DNA of 64,000 bases, from contig NZ_CP123897.1 in the NCBI RefSeq assembly GCF_029910655.1, positions 4,701,547 to 4,765,546 on the forward strand, in the 5' to 3' direction. This DNA is from Methylomonas sp. UP202. Its GTDB lineage: Bacteria > Pseudomonadota > Gammaproteobacteria > Methylococcales > Methylomonadaceae. The notes under the pieces are model-generated. The model was not told where the DNA came from. It saw only the letters and a program-made list of their open reading frames with translations, and searched no databases. A program made the translations under genes and the position numbers. This document shows, piece by piece, positions 57,101-64,000 of the stretch. Each line of letters starts with the position of its first letter. The first letter of the stretch is position 1.

Positions 57101-58830
57101 GGCCGAATGCCGGCCGACGCCAAGCGCCAAGCGAGCGCCGCGGCCCGATCCGACAATTGCCGGTAGGTCAAGACCTGCCGCCCGTCGTTCAAAGCCTTGG
57201 CCTCGGGAGTCTTCGCCACCTGAGCGTCGAATACCGAAATCAAATTTTCTCGGCCCGGCTCGGCAAGACTAGGCATACGACCGGCGCGAGGTTCGCGCAG
57301 CCGCACATCGGCGACCGCCACGTCCGGGTTTTCCACGATGCCTTGCAATATTTTGCTGTAATGCAGCACCATGTTTTCGATTGTCGGCGCATCGTACAAA
57401 TCGGTGCTGTATTCGAACACGCCCTGTATCCGGCCTTGTTCCAAGCCCAACTCCAAGGTTAAATCGAATTTGGCGGCTTCGCTAGGCAAGGGTTCGCGCT
57501 GCATGGTCAGCCCTTTGAGCGCGACGTCCGCTATCGGCGCGTTCTGCCAAAGAAACATGATTTGCACCAAAGGATTGGAACCGAAGTCCCGTTCCGGTTT
57601 CAGTGCTTCGACCAAACGCTCGAACGGCACATACTGCAAATCAAACGCCTTAAGACAAAACTCCTTAACCTGCGCCAAGAGCTCGGCAACCCTGGAATTG
57701 CCGTCGATACGGGCGCGCAACGGCAGAGTATTGACGAAAAAACCGACGATAGGCTCCAAACCCGGCTCGTTGCGGTTGGCGGCTTGAGTGCCGACCAATA
57801 CATCGTGCCTGCCGCTATAGCGCTGCAGCAAAATGAAATAGGCCGTTAACAGCAATACGAAAAGACTAACGCCTTGACTTTCGGCCAAGCGCTCCAGCTG
57901 TCCGCTCAATGTCGGATCAAGCCGTAGCGGACAAGTCGAACCGCGATAACTACGCGATTCCGGTCGTTTTTTACCGGTATTCAAATCCAGGCGGTATTCG
58001 CTACCCGCCAACAGCTCGCACCAACGCTGAACACCCTGCTCGATTAAGGCACGCTGCCTTGGCCTTTGCTGCCATACCGCATAATCCCGGTAACGAACGG
58101 CAATGTCCTCACTATGGGATTCTCTGCCGTCCCTATCCCGCTGATAAGCCAAGCCCAATTCTCGGCTCAAAATCCCCATCGACCAACCGTCACCGATGAT
58201 ATGGTGCATCGCCATTAACAACACCCATTCTTGATGGCTGTAACGGATCAGTCTCACCCTGGATAAAGGCGCCTGTGTCAAATCGAAACGAGTTGCGGCC
58301 ATCCGGCCTTTGGCTTGCTCCAATAAGGCTTGTTTTTCGCTGTCGGGGTCAGCGGAGATATCCTCCACCACCATCTCTAAATCGAAATCCTCGGCGATCA
58401 CTTGCCGCGCGAGTCCGTCGTCGTTTTCCCTGAAGGAGGTACGCAAGCTTTCGTGACGGCGAATCAAGTACTCGAAACTACGGCGTAACCTCGGAACGTC
58501 CAAGTCGCCCAGCAAGCGGCTGGCCATCAGGATGTTGTAGGTAGGCGTGGCGCCTTCCAACTTAAACAAAAACCATAGCCGCTGCTGAGCCATGGACAAA
58601 GGTACCTCGTCGGTACCGGCGAAGCGGCTCAACGGTTCGCTCAACGCACCTCGGCTTGCTTCGGCTTGTCTGAGCAAGGCCGTCAATTCGGCCTTATTGG
58701 TTTTCAACAGCGCCAGGGTATCCGGCGTCATAGCGCCCTTGGGCGCCTTAAAGCGCAGCTCGCCTTGCTCTAAATAAAGCCGGATACCTCGTTGGTTTAA
58801 CGGTTCGAGCAAATCGGCGACCGAACTCAA
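54166..58830 (-). CDS. First NRPS in window, docking-C-A(Gln)-T-E
   Basis: 1554 residues. Residues 1-55 look like a TubC-type N-terminal docking domain (NQRGIRLYLEQGELRFKAPK), which takes the chain from a PKS or NRPS partner. C: SMAQQRLWFLFKLEG and HHIIGDGWS near 213. A: TSGSTGQPKG near 673; lining residues D-A-Q-D-I-G-V-V-D, a Gln code (Glu differs mainly at position 239). T: GGDSIKALQ near 1060. E: HHLIIDGVSWR near 1243, LILEGHGRD, RTIGWFTTRYPV and SFNYLGQF, apparently active, so D-Gln. The C terminus (LTPSDIDYDGF...LDDFLAQI) resembles a COM donor and pairs with NRPS 2. The start is TTG, overlapping the PKS stop in TTGA, so translation is coupled to the PKS gene. Confidence 0.96.
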   Translation of the reverse strand: MSSVADLLEPLNQRGIRLYLEQGELRFKAPKGAMTPDTLALLKTNKAELTALLRQAEASRGALSEPLSRFAGTDEVPLSMAQQRLWFLFKLEGATPTYNILMASRLLGDLDVPRLRRSFEYLIRRHESLRTSFRENDDGLARQVIAEDFDLEMVVEDISADPDSEKQALLEQAKGRMAATRFDLTQAPLSRVRLIRYSHQEWVLLMAMHHIIGDGWSMGILSRELGLAYQRDRDGRESHSEDIAVRYRDYAVWQQRPRQRALIEQGVQRWCELLAGSEYRLDLNTGKKRPESRSYRGSTCPLRLDPTLSGQLERLAESQGVSLFVLLLTAYFILLQRYSGRHDVLVGTQAANRNEPGLEPIVGFFVNTLPLRARIDGNSRVAELLAQVKEFCLKAFDLQYVPFERLVEALKPERDFGSNPLVQIMFLWQNAPIADVALKGLTMQREPLPSEAAKFDLTLELGLEQGRIQGVFEYSTDLYDAPTIENMVLHYSKILQGIVENPDVAVADVRLREPRAGRMPSLAEPGRENLISVFDAQVAKTPEAKALNDGRQVLTYRQLSDRAAALAWRLASAGIRPGAIVAIYLPRGNDYLVALIGILKAGCAYLPLETTLPRARIEFILQDAQVAAVVGRESPFPAYAHIDCRDLPRAVNASPVPYIPAQAPAYLIYTSGSTGQPKGVLISQQSVLGLVGTLTDRIYRQRGEVMNVALMASFIFDASVQQIFAALLQGHCLHICDDEARRDGPMLLAFLQSQAIDLSDCTPTLLQIMLEAGLAERGDLRLRQLIVGGEALPPPLIETIASGSEGGRLEIYNVYGPTECTVDATLHRVDLQRRYAAAAVSIGSALDHAEVEIVDIYGNRQPDGLAGEIAIGGRALALAYWQRPALTAERFVPADGGQRYYRTGDQGRVNRYGEIEFLGRLDGQVKIRGYRIELGEIDAQLLKLPGVLQAVAVVNRGESVEIVAYLVVQAQPSLADLRAGLAKQLPEYMIPAHFVVLERLPVNASGKIDRKALPKCSEAQRLSDELGGAAQGERESLLAQVWCGVLGLDGIGREDNFFASGGDSIKALQIVSRLRQQGWKLEVRDLFAYPSLSRLAPRLSPLKAVAEVLDKAEGELPLTPIQQHFFRYHGCDFHHFNQAFLLETEALDADRLSQALLQVCQGHDAFLLRYQYQDGQWRQFYADGERLAFFEQELPSMAALSVHAAELQKSFDLTVGPLLKAVYYRLPDQQFLLLLAHHLIIDGVSWRILMEELDEAYQQGSTWQAPPQTTSLSVWMQQLRRQGAKIIAEQHDYWRRQTLSPGLDGRDVKYQDLEIVKIEFDKDYSERFLTGVHHAYGTEANDLLLAALLSAYHQWAGDSALSLILEGHGRDVLDDVDLSRTIGWFTTRYPVSLEYPANRDLGYLIKTVKEALRAIPDKGLGYGLVRYMDDATNRHSFQDPAISFNYLGQFGEHSRGRFTYTDENIGAIMSPNARTPYLIEFVGRHAAGRLMFEIAYPRQVYRGEGIGEFAAAFEQALLAIIDHAATCKAQSLTPSDIDYDGFDINQLDDFLAQI

Positions 58831-61800
58831 ATGACACCGCCTTCATATTGCGTTTCATCGTCTTCGTTGACATCCGTATCGGCAGCCGACAGGCGTAGCA
58901 CCGATTGCAGGGTCTGGATCCGGTCGGCCAAACGGGCGATGGTGCTGTATTCGAAGACTAACTTCACTTCCAGATTCATATCCAGCGCCTCTTTCAGCCG
59001 CGATACGACCCGAATCGCAATCAAGGAATCCCCGCCCAACGCTGCGAACTCGTCGTGTATGCCCGGCTGGGCGACGCCGAGCACATCGGACCAAACTCCG
59101 GCGATCAATTGCTGGATTTCGTTTTCCGGCGCGACATAGTGCTGGGCCAAATGCGGCCGCTGGTGGCCGCTTGGCCGAGACTCGGCGGCGGATTCCACTG
59201 TCGACGGACTCAGTTCCCGGCCGCGCCCGGTTCGAATCAACAACTGGCGGTAGCCCGATGCCAGCGCTCTACGCAGGGCTTCGCAACCTTCGACATCGCT
59301 AATGCCGCCTTGCAAAACAGCACCCGAGCTATCGGCGACCCGCCGCTCGAAAGCGACCGCCTGACCGATGCTTTGCCAACGGTCCCAATCCAACGCGTAA
59401 ACCCTACCCAAGTCGCGGTGACGGCAATAATGGGCAAAGGCATCCAAATAGCTGTTCGCCGCCGTATAGGCAATATTTCCCTGGCCGCCGGTGATGGCAT
59501 TCAACGACGAAAACAAGGCGACAAAATCCAGTTGTTTGAAATCCAGGCATTGTTGCAACACCTGGGTTCCGACGACTTTGGGTTGCAACTCGGCCAAGGA
59601 ACGGGACTGGTCTTGCAGATCGATTAAGCCCCGACTATCGCTGGCGGCGGTATGGAACACCCCATCCAATCCCCCGTAGGCCAAGCGGGCTTGCTCGACC
59701 GCAGCTTGCATGGCTTGCCGATCGCAAACGTCGGCCGTGCAAACCATCACTTCGGCGCCGAGTCTTTGCATATCCAACAAGGAGGCCACGGTTTCGGCCT
59801 GCGGCCTGGCGCGGGTATGGCCGTCTCCAGTTGCAAGCCGCTTTTGACCCGGCGCCCGACCGACGACCAGGCAACAATCGGTTTTCGCCCGCGCCTCGGC
59901 TTCGCGCGGGAACACCGCCACATCAGCGAACAAACCGCTACCTTGCAACACTTCTTGCCAAGCATCCGGACTCAACAATGGCGTCGTGCCGGACCGCAGT
60001 TCGGTATCGTTAAAATACCACCAACCCTCGGCCAGCCCCCAAACCATCTCGTACCAACGCGGAATCGGCGGGGTTTCCACCAAGCACAACGCCCCGCCCG
60101 GTTTCAATAAGCGGCTGAGCTGAGTCACCGCTTTAGCGACATCCGGCGTCGCATGCACGACATCCAAGCCGTAAATCAAATCGAAACTTTGAAACTCGAA
60201 ACCTTGGGCAACGGGATCCCGAAAAATATCGAATACCGCAAAGCGCATGAAATCGAAACCTTGCTGTTGCGCTTGTTGCTGTACTTTCAGCACAAACGAC
60301 TTGCCGATGTCGGTGAAATAATATTCGACCTTCTTGCCCAACAAGCCGGGCGCGATCTGACCGGTCAGCACGCCGCTGCCGCCGCCGACTTCGAGTATCC
60401 TGACGACGCCATCGGAACTATCGAGGGTGCGATGAACGAAATGTTTTAATAACTGGTAATAAACCCGGTGATTGGAGTGTTCGACGGTTTTTTTGCCGGT
60501 TTCCGAAATCAAGCTGCGATCGCCGTCGGGATACAACACGCCGATCGCTTCTATTTTGCCGGACAAGGCCTCGGCAAAATGGGCCACGCAATGCGCCACC
60601 ATTTCGTATAAGGCTTTAAAGCCGGGATAATCGCTATCGATCCGGCGTTCGAGTTGCCGAATTTCGATCGACCATTCGCAAGGCGCATCTAAATTGAAAC
60701 GAAAACGCTCGCCTTGCCAAACGACCAAACCGTCTCGTTGCAAAATCTCCAGTAGCAGGCCTAAAAATTTGTCGAATTTGGCCAGGAGTTGCAGCTGAGC
60801 ACCGATTTCGCTCACGGTCCACCACGTGCCACCGTAAGGCGAGATGCCGGACTGCGCGAAAAAATTCAACAAATGCAGACTGCATAATCGTTCCAGGCTT
60901 GATTGCAAGCCCGGAAAATCGTCCAAGCCGGGAATCCGCAGCTCGGCTATCAGCCTACGCTCGGTCTGCGTCAAGTCCGCGATCAAGTCATTAAAATCCT
61001 GGCTATCGTCTAGTTCGACGGCGGACGGCCATAGGCTAGGCTCAGGAAACGCTTGCCGGCTGGTCAACAGCAATCTGGCTTGATAATGACGCGCCAAAAA
61101 GCCTGCCAGCAATAGACCGATGCCGCCCAAGCCGCCGGTAATCAAGTAACGGCCGCCGCGTTTCAAAGCATCCCGGTCCGGTTCCGGCAAATCCAAGCTT
61201 TCGAGTACCGGCTGCCAATAATAACCGTTCCGCCACGCCACCACCGAAAGCTTGGGATGCAAGGCCAACATGTCCGGTCTCACGGACAGACTAGCGTCGA
61301 GATCGACCAAACGGCACTGTATGTGCGGATACTCCTGCGGCACGACTTTAACCGGGCCCAGCAATAAAGCCTGTAACGGCGACAGGGCGGTTTCCGCGCC
61401 GCTCACTTCGAACAAGTCGCGAGTGACGACGCTGATGCGGCACGGCGTACCCGGCGACAAGCGCTGCCATGCTTTGCAAAAATGCAACAAGCCCAGATAA
61501 GGCTCGGCGTAAGATGCTTGGCTCTGGTGCCAGGCATACACCACTTCCAGCACCTGGCCCGCCAAGCCCAAGTCGCCGATTAAACGCTCGAAATCGTCTT
61601 CCCGGGCCGGATTTAAAGTACAAACTCCATCGCTGACAGTTCGGTAATTCGCCGCCATGTTTATTTGGCGCCATGGTTGCGAAGTCGCTTCCAAATCCAG
61701 CCCTTCGGCGCCGACAAACGCCAAATAGCCGTCCGCCGCCGGCCGGTCGGTTGTCGGCGGCAACAAGTAGCGCTGCCAATTAACCGTAGAGAACCAATGG

Positions 61801-64000
61801 CTCAAATCCGCGCTCTCGTCCCGGCAAGGCGCTTGGCTATCGGCTGTTCTCGCCTCGACCCAGTAACGCTGGCGCTGAAAAGGATACGTCGGTAGGGCCA
61901 AGCGTTGCCGCTGCTGATCTTGATAAAAACGCTGCCAATCGACCGCGATGCCGGCGCGCCAAAGCTCGGCAACACAGGCCTGTAAATCGGAACCCGCATC
62001 GGCCAAGGTGCCCAAGGCCGCTTGTCCACCTTGCAACAGCGGCTTGGCCAAGACCTGCAAGGTATGGCCGGCGCCGACTTCCAATAACAGCAATTGCCCG
62101 AATTCGGCGCACAGCGTCTGCAAGCCGTCGGCGAAACGCACCGGTTTCAGCATGTGTTGTTGCCAATACGCAGCCGACGAATCGGTCGCATCGTACCAGC
62201 CACCGCTCAAGTTGGAGACAAAGGGAATGGCATTGGGCCGCAGGTTCAGCGTTTGGAACGACTCGGCAAACTGGTCAGCCGCCGTCTGCATCAACGGCGA
62301 ATGGAAAGCATGGGACACCGCCAAGGGATGATAGGCAATGCCTTGCTCTTTCAGGGTCGGCAATAAGCGATCGATGGCCGTTTGACTGCCGCTTAACACG
62401 CATTGGTTTTCGGCATTCACCGCCGCCAACACCAAGTCTTCAGTCAACCAGGGCCGGCATTGCGCTTCCGTCGCCCTGACCGCCAGCATACCGCCGGACG
62501 GCGCTTCCGCCATCAAGCGAGCGCGTTCCGCCACCAGCGTTAAAGCCTGTTCCAGGCTAAATACCCCAGCGAGACAGGCCGCGACGTATTCGCCCAAACT
62601 GTGGCCTATCATCGCCGCAGGTGCTATGCCCCAGGCAATCAATTGCCTGGCCAAGGCGTATTCGAAAACAAATAACGCCGGCTGAGTATGTTCGGTTTGC
62701 CGTAGCCGCTGCTCCGCCTGCTGCTCCTGCCCAGGCTCCGGAAACATCAACATCCTTAAATCCAAACCCAACAGCGCTTGTAAATAGTCGCAGCAAACAT
62801 CCACTTCCTGCTTAAACACCGCTTCGCTCTGGTAAAGCGCCCGCCCCATGCCGACTTTTTGCGTGCCCTGGCCGGGAAACATAAACACCAGCGCCGGTTT
62901 GACGGTTGCGTCATAACCCTCATCCGGGCAACGCAAGGCTTGCACCGCTTGCTCGAGGTTATCCGCGACGACGACGCACCGCAGCGGCAACTCCCGGCGA
63001 CCGACCGCTAGACTATAAGCCACATCGGCCAGCGACAATTCTTTCCGCTGGGTTAAATGCTCGGCCAGCGACACCGCCAGCCGCGCCAAGGCTTCCGGTG
63101 ATTTGGCCGATAAGGGCAAGATTTGCCGCGCTCTGCCGGCGTCGGCGGAATGCAGGATTTCGGGGAATTCTTCCAGCACCACGTGAGCGTTGGTGCCGCC
63201 GATACCGAAAGAACTGACGCCGGCGCGGCGCGGGCACTCGGTCCGCGGCCAATCCTGCAACTGTCGGTTGACGTAGAAAGGACTTTGGTGGAAATCGATG
63301 TTCGGATTGGCTTGATTGAAATGCAGCGACGCCGGGATTTGCTGGTGCCGCAACATCAATGCCGCCTTGATCAAACCGGCGATGCCGGCTGCGGTATCCA
63401 TATGGCCGAGATTGGTTTTAATCGAACCCAACGCACAATACTGCTTTTGCTTCGCCCTGGCGAAAGCCTGTTTCAGCGCGGCCACCTCGATCGGATCACC
63501 CAGCGGCGTCGCCGTGCCGTGGGCTTCGACATAACCGATGCTATCGGCCGATACGCCCGCCACGGCCAGGGCTTCGGCAATAACCGCCGCTTGGCCGTTG
63601 ACGCTGGGCGCGGTAAATCCCAGCTTATCGGCACCGTCGTTATTGACCGCCGAGCCTTTGATGACCGCATAAATCGTATCACTATCCCGTAGCGCATCCT
63701 CCAGGCGTTTGAGCAACACCAGCCCGGCGCCGCTGGCGGGTACCGTGCCGCCCGCCTGGGCGTCGAAGGCCCGGCAATGGCCGTCCGCCGAAGGAATTCC
63801 GCCTTCTTGGTAGAGATAGCCCGCCCGTTGCGGCACCAATAACGTCGCCCCGCCCGCGATGGCCGCGTCGCATTGATAATCCCACAGGCTTTGGCAGGCG
63901 TAATGCACGGTAACCAAAGACGTCGAACAGGCCGTATTGACCGCGACCGCTGGGCCTTTCAGATTCAATTTATACGCCAGCCGGGTGGCGGCAAAGTCTT
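58827..64000 (-). CDS. Type I PKS, KS-AT-KR(with embedded MT)-ACP, 5' end outside window
   Basis: The frame is open to the right edge, where the KS is already running (DFAATRLAYKLNLKGP), so the start and part of the KS are missing. KS: NTACSTSLV and EAHGTATPLGDP. AT: GHSLGEYVAA and HAFHS near visible residue 562, malonyl type. The KR begins with ITGGLGGIG and LLLTSR near 955, then a full C-methyltransferase (helical lid, LEVGGGSGVLT near 1200, GLDVVHATPDV) interrupts it, and the KR resumes with LGAEVMVCTADV, SSLNAITG and YTAANSY near 1509. No DH or ER. ACP: LGGDSLIAI near 1659. The acidic C terminus (NEDDETQYEGGVI) could be the partner of the TubC-like docking domain of NRPS 1. Predicted unit: alpha-methyl-beta-hydroxy extension handed to Gln. 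Confidence 0.96.
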   Translation of the reverse strand, partial: DFAATRLAYKLNLKGPAVAVNTACSTSLVTVHYACQSLWDYQCDAAIAGGATLLVPQRAGYLYQEGGIPSADGHCRAFDAQAGGTVPASGAGLVLLKRLEDALRDSDTIYAVIKGSAVNNDGADKLGFTAPSVNGQAAVIAEALAVAGVSADSIGYVEAHGTATPLGDPIEVAALKQAFARAKQKQYCALGSIKTNLGHMDTAAGIAGLIKAALMLRHQQIPASLHFNQANPNIDFHQSPFYVNRQLQDWPRTECPRRAGVSSFGIGGTNAHVVLEEFPEILHSADAGRARQILPLSAKSPEALARLAVSLAEHLTQRKELSLADVAYSLAVGRRELPLRCVVVADNLEQAVQALRCPDEGYDATVKPALVFMFPGQGTQKVGMGRALYQSEAVFKQEVDVCCDYLQALLGLDLRMLMFPEPGQEQQAEQRLRQTEHTQPALFVFEYALARQLIAWGIAPAAMIGHSLGEYVAACLAGVFSLEQALTLVAERARLMAEAPSGGMLAVRATEAQCRPWLTEDLVLAAVNAENQCVLSGSQTAIDRLLPTLKEQGIAYHPLAVSHAFHSPLMQTAADQFAESFQTLNLRPNAIPFVSNLSGGWYDATDSSAAYWQQHMLKPVRFADGLQTLCAEFGQLLLLEVGAGHTLQVLAKPLLQGGQAALGTLADAGSDLQACVAELWRAGIAVDWQRFYQDQQRQRLALPTYPFQRQRYWVEARTADSQAPCRDESADLSHWFSTVNWQRYLLPPTTDRPAADGYLAFVGAEGLDLEATSQPWRQINMAANYRTVSDGVCTLNPAREDDFERLIGDLGLAGQVLEVVYAWHQSQASYAEPYLGLLHFCKAWQRLSPGTPCRISVVTRDLFEVSGAETALSPLQALLLGPVKVVPQEYPHIQCRLVDLDASLSVRPDMLALHPKLSVVAWRNGYYWQPVLESLDLPEPDRDALKRGGRYLITGGLGGIGLLLAGFLARHYQARLLLTSRQAFPEPSLWPSAVELDDSQDFNDLIADLTQTERRLIAELRIPGLDDFPGLQSSLERLCSLHLLNFFAQSGISPYGGTWWTVSEIGAQLQLLAKFDKFLGLLLEILQRDGLVVWQGERFRFNLDAPCEWSIEIRQLERRIDSDYPGFKALYEMVAHCVAHFAEALSGKIEAIGVLYPDGDRSLISETGKKTVEHSNHRVYYQLLKHFVHRTLDSSDGVVRILEVGGGSGVLTGQIAPGLLGKKVEYYFTDIGKSFVLKVQQQAQQQGFDFMRFAVFDIFRDPVAQGFEFQSFDLIYGLDVVHATPDVAKAVTQLSRLLKPGGALCLVETPPIPRWYEMVWGLAEGWWYFNDTELRSGTTPLLSPDAWQEVLQGSGLFADVAVFPREAEARAKTDCCLVVGRAPGQKRLATGDGHTRARPQAETVASLLDMQRLGAEVMVCTADVCDRQAMQAAVEQARLAYGGLDGVFHTAASDSRGLIDLQDQSRSLAELQPKVVGTQVLQQCLDFKQLDFVALFSSLNAITGGQGNIAYTAANSYLDAFAHYCRHRDLGRVYALDWDRWQSIGQAVAFERRVADSSGAVLQGGISDVEGCEALRRALASGYRQLLIRTGRGRELSPSTVESAAESRPSGHQRPHLAQHYVAPENEIQQLIAGVWSDVLGVAQPGIHDEFAALGGDSLIAIRVVSRLKEALDMNLEVKLVFEYSTIARLADRIQTLQSVLRLSAADTDVNEDDETQYEGGVI

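Noticed and set aside
1-64000. Mobile elements, CRISPR arrays, tRNA or rRNA genes
   Set aside because: No transposase or integrase motifs, no regular repeat-spacer pattern and no tRNA-like cloverleaf were seen. Repeated stretches are conserved KS, AT, C and A core motifs.

Overview
The window is part of a very large modular polyketide/nonribosomal-peptide (PKS/NRPS) gene cluster. Every gene I can support lies on the minus strand, so the biology reads from right to left. The cluster runs off both edges: a PKS gene is cut at its 5' end at position 64000 and another PKS gene is cut at its 3' end at position 1. An outer-membrane barrel protein, a lipobox lipoprotein and periplasmic binding proteins show a Gram-negative host. 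Gammaproteobacteria would fit the style of the accessory proteins, but I cannot place the organism further from sequence alone.

Right part (64000 to about 30.4 kb), probably one long transcription unit: a PKS module with a methyltransferase buried inside its ketoreductase (partial); NRPS 1 (TubC-like docking, C-A-T-E, signature for Gln); a small methyltransferase; NRPS 2 (C-A-T-E-C-A-T, signatures for Thr and Val); an O-carbamoyltransferase; NRPS 3 (C-A-T, signature I cannot assign); NRPS 4 (C-A-T-C-A-T-TE, aliphatic residue then Ala); a JmjC/cupin-type hydroxylase; and a SyrD/PvdE-like peptide exporter. E domains, DCL-type C domains and COM-like linkers agree with one another and predict polyketide-D-Gln-D-Thr-Val-X-(Ile/Val-like)-Ala, released by the terminal thioesterase.

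Middle part (30.3 to 21.1 kb), visibly richer in A+T: a lipoprotein, a DUF697 protein closed by a strong terminator, then a tight run of SPFH/prohibitin protein, membrane-anchored LivJ-like binding protein, 55-residue membrane protein, Cys-rich protein, outer-membrane barrel and family-3 solute-binding protein, followed by a divergent DAACS-type symporter. None of these is an assembly-line enzyme. Their role is unknown and they are the best candidate here for an undescribed system.

Left part (21.1 kb to 1): a type II thioesterase behind a palindrome-rich upstream region, an MbtH-like protein, then three PKS genes. The first carries an AprA/GphF-like starter module (MT1-GNAT-ACP) and a fully reducing methylating module. 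The second is KS-AT-DH-MT-KR-ACP. The third is KS-AT-KR and is cut off. The PKS starter is therefore encoded downstream of the NRPS genes it presumably feeds, so gene order and biosynthetic order differ. Predicted product: a branched, methylated polyketide acyl chain on a six-residue peptide, possibly a lactone, tailored by carbamoylation, hydroxylation and methylation.
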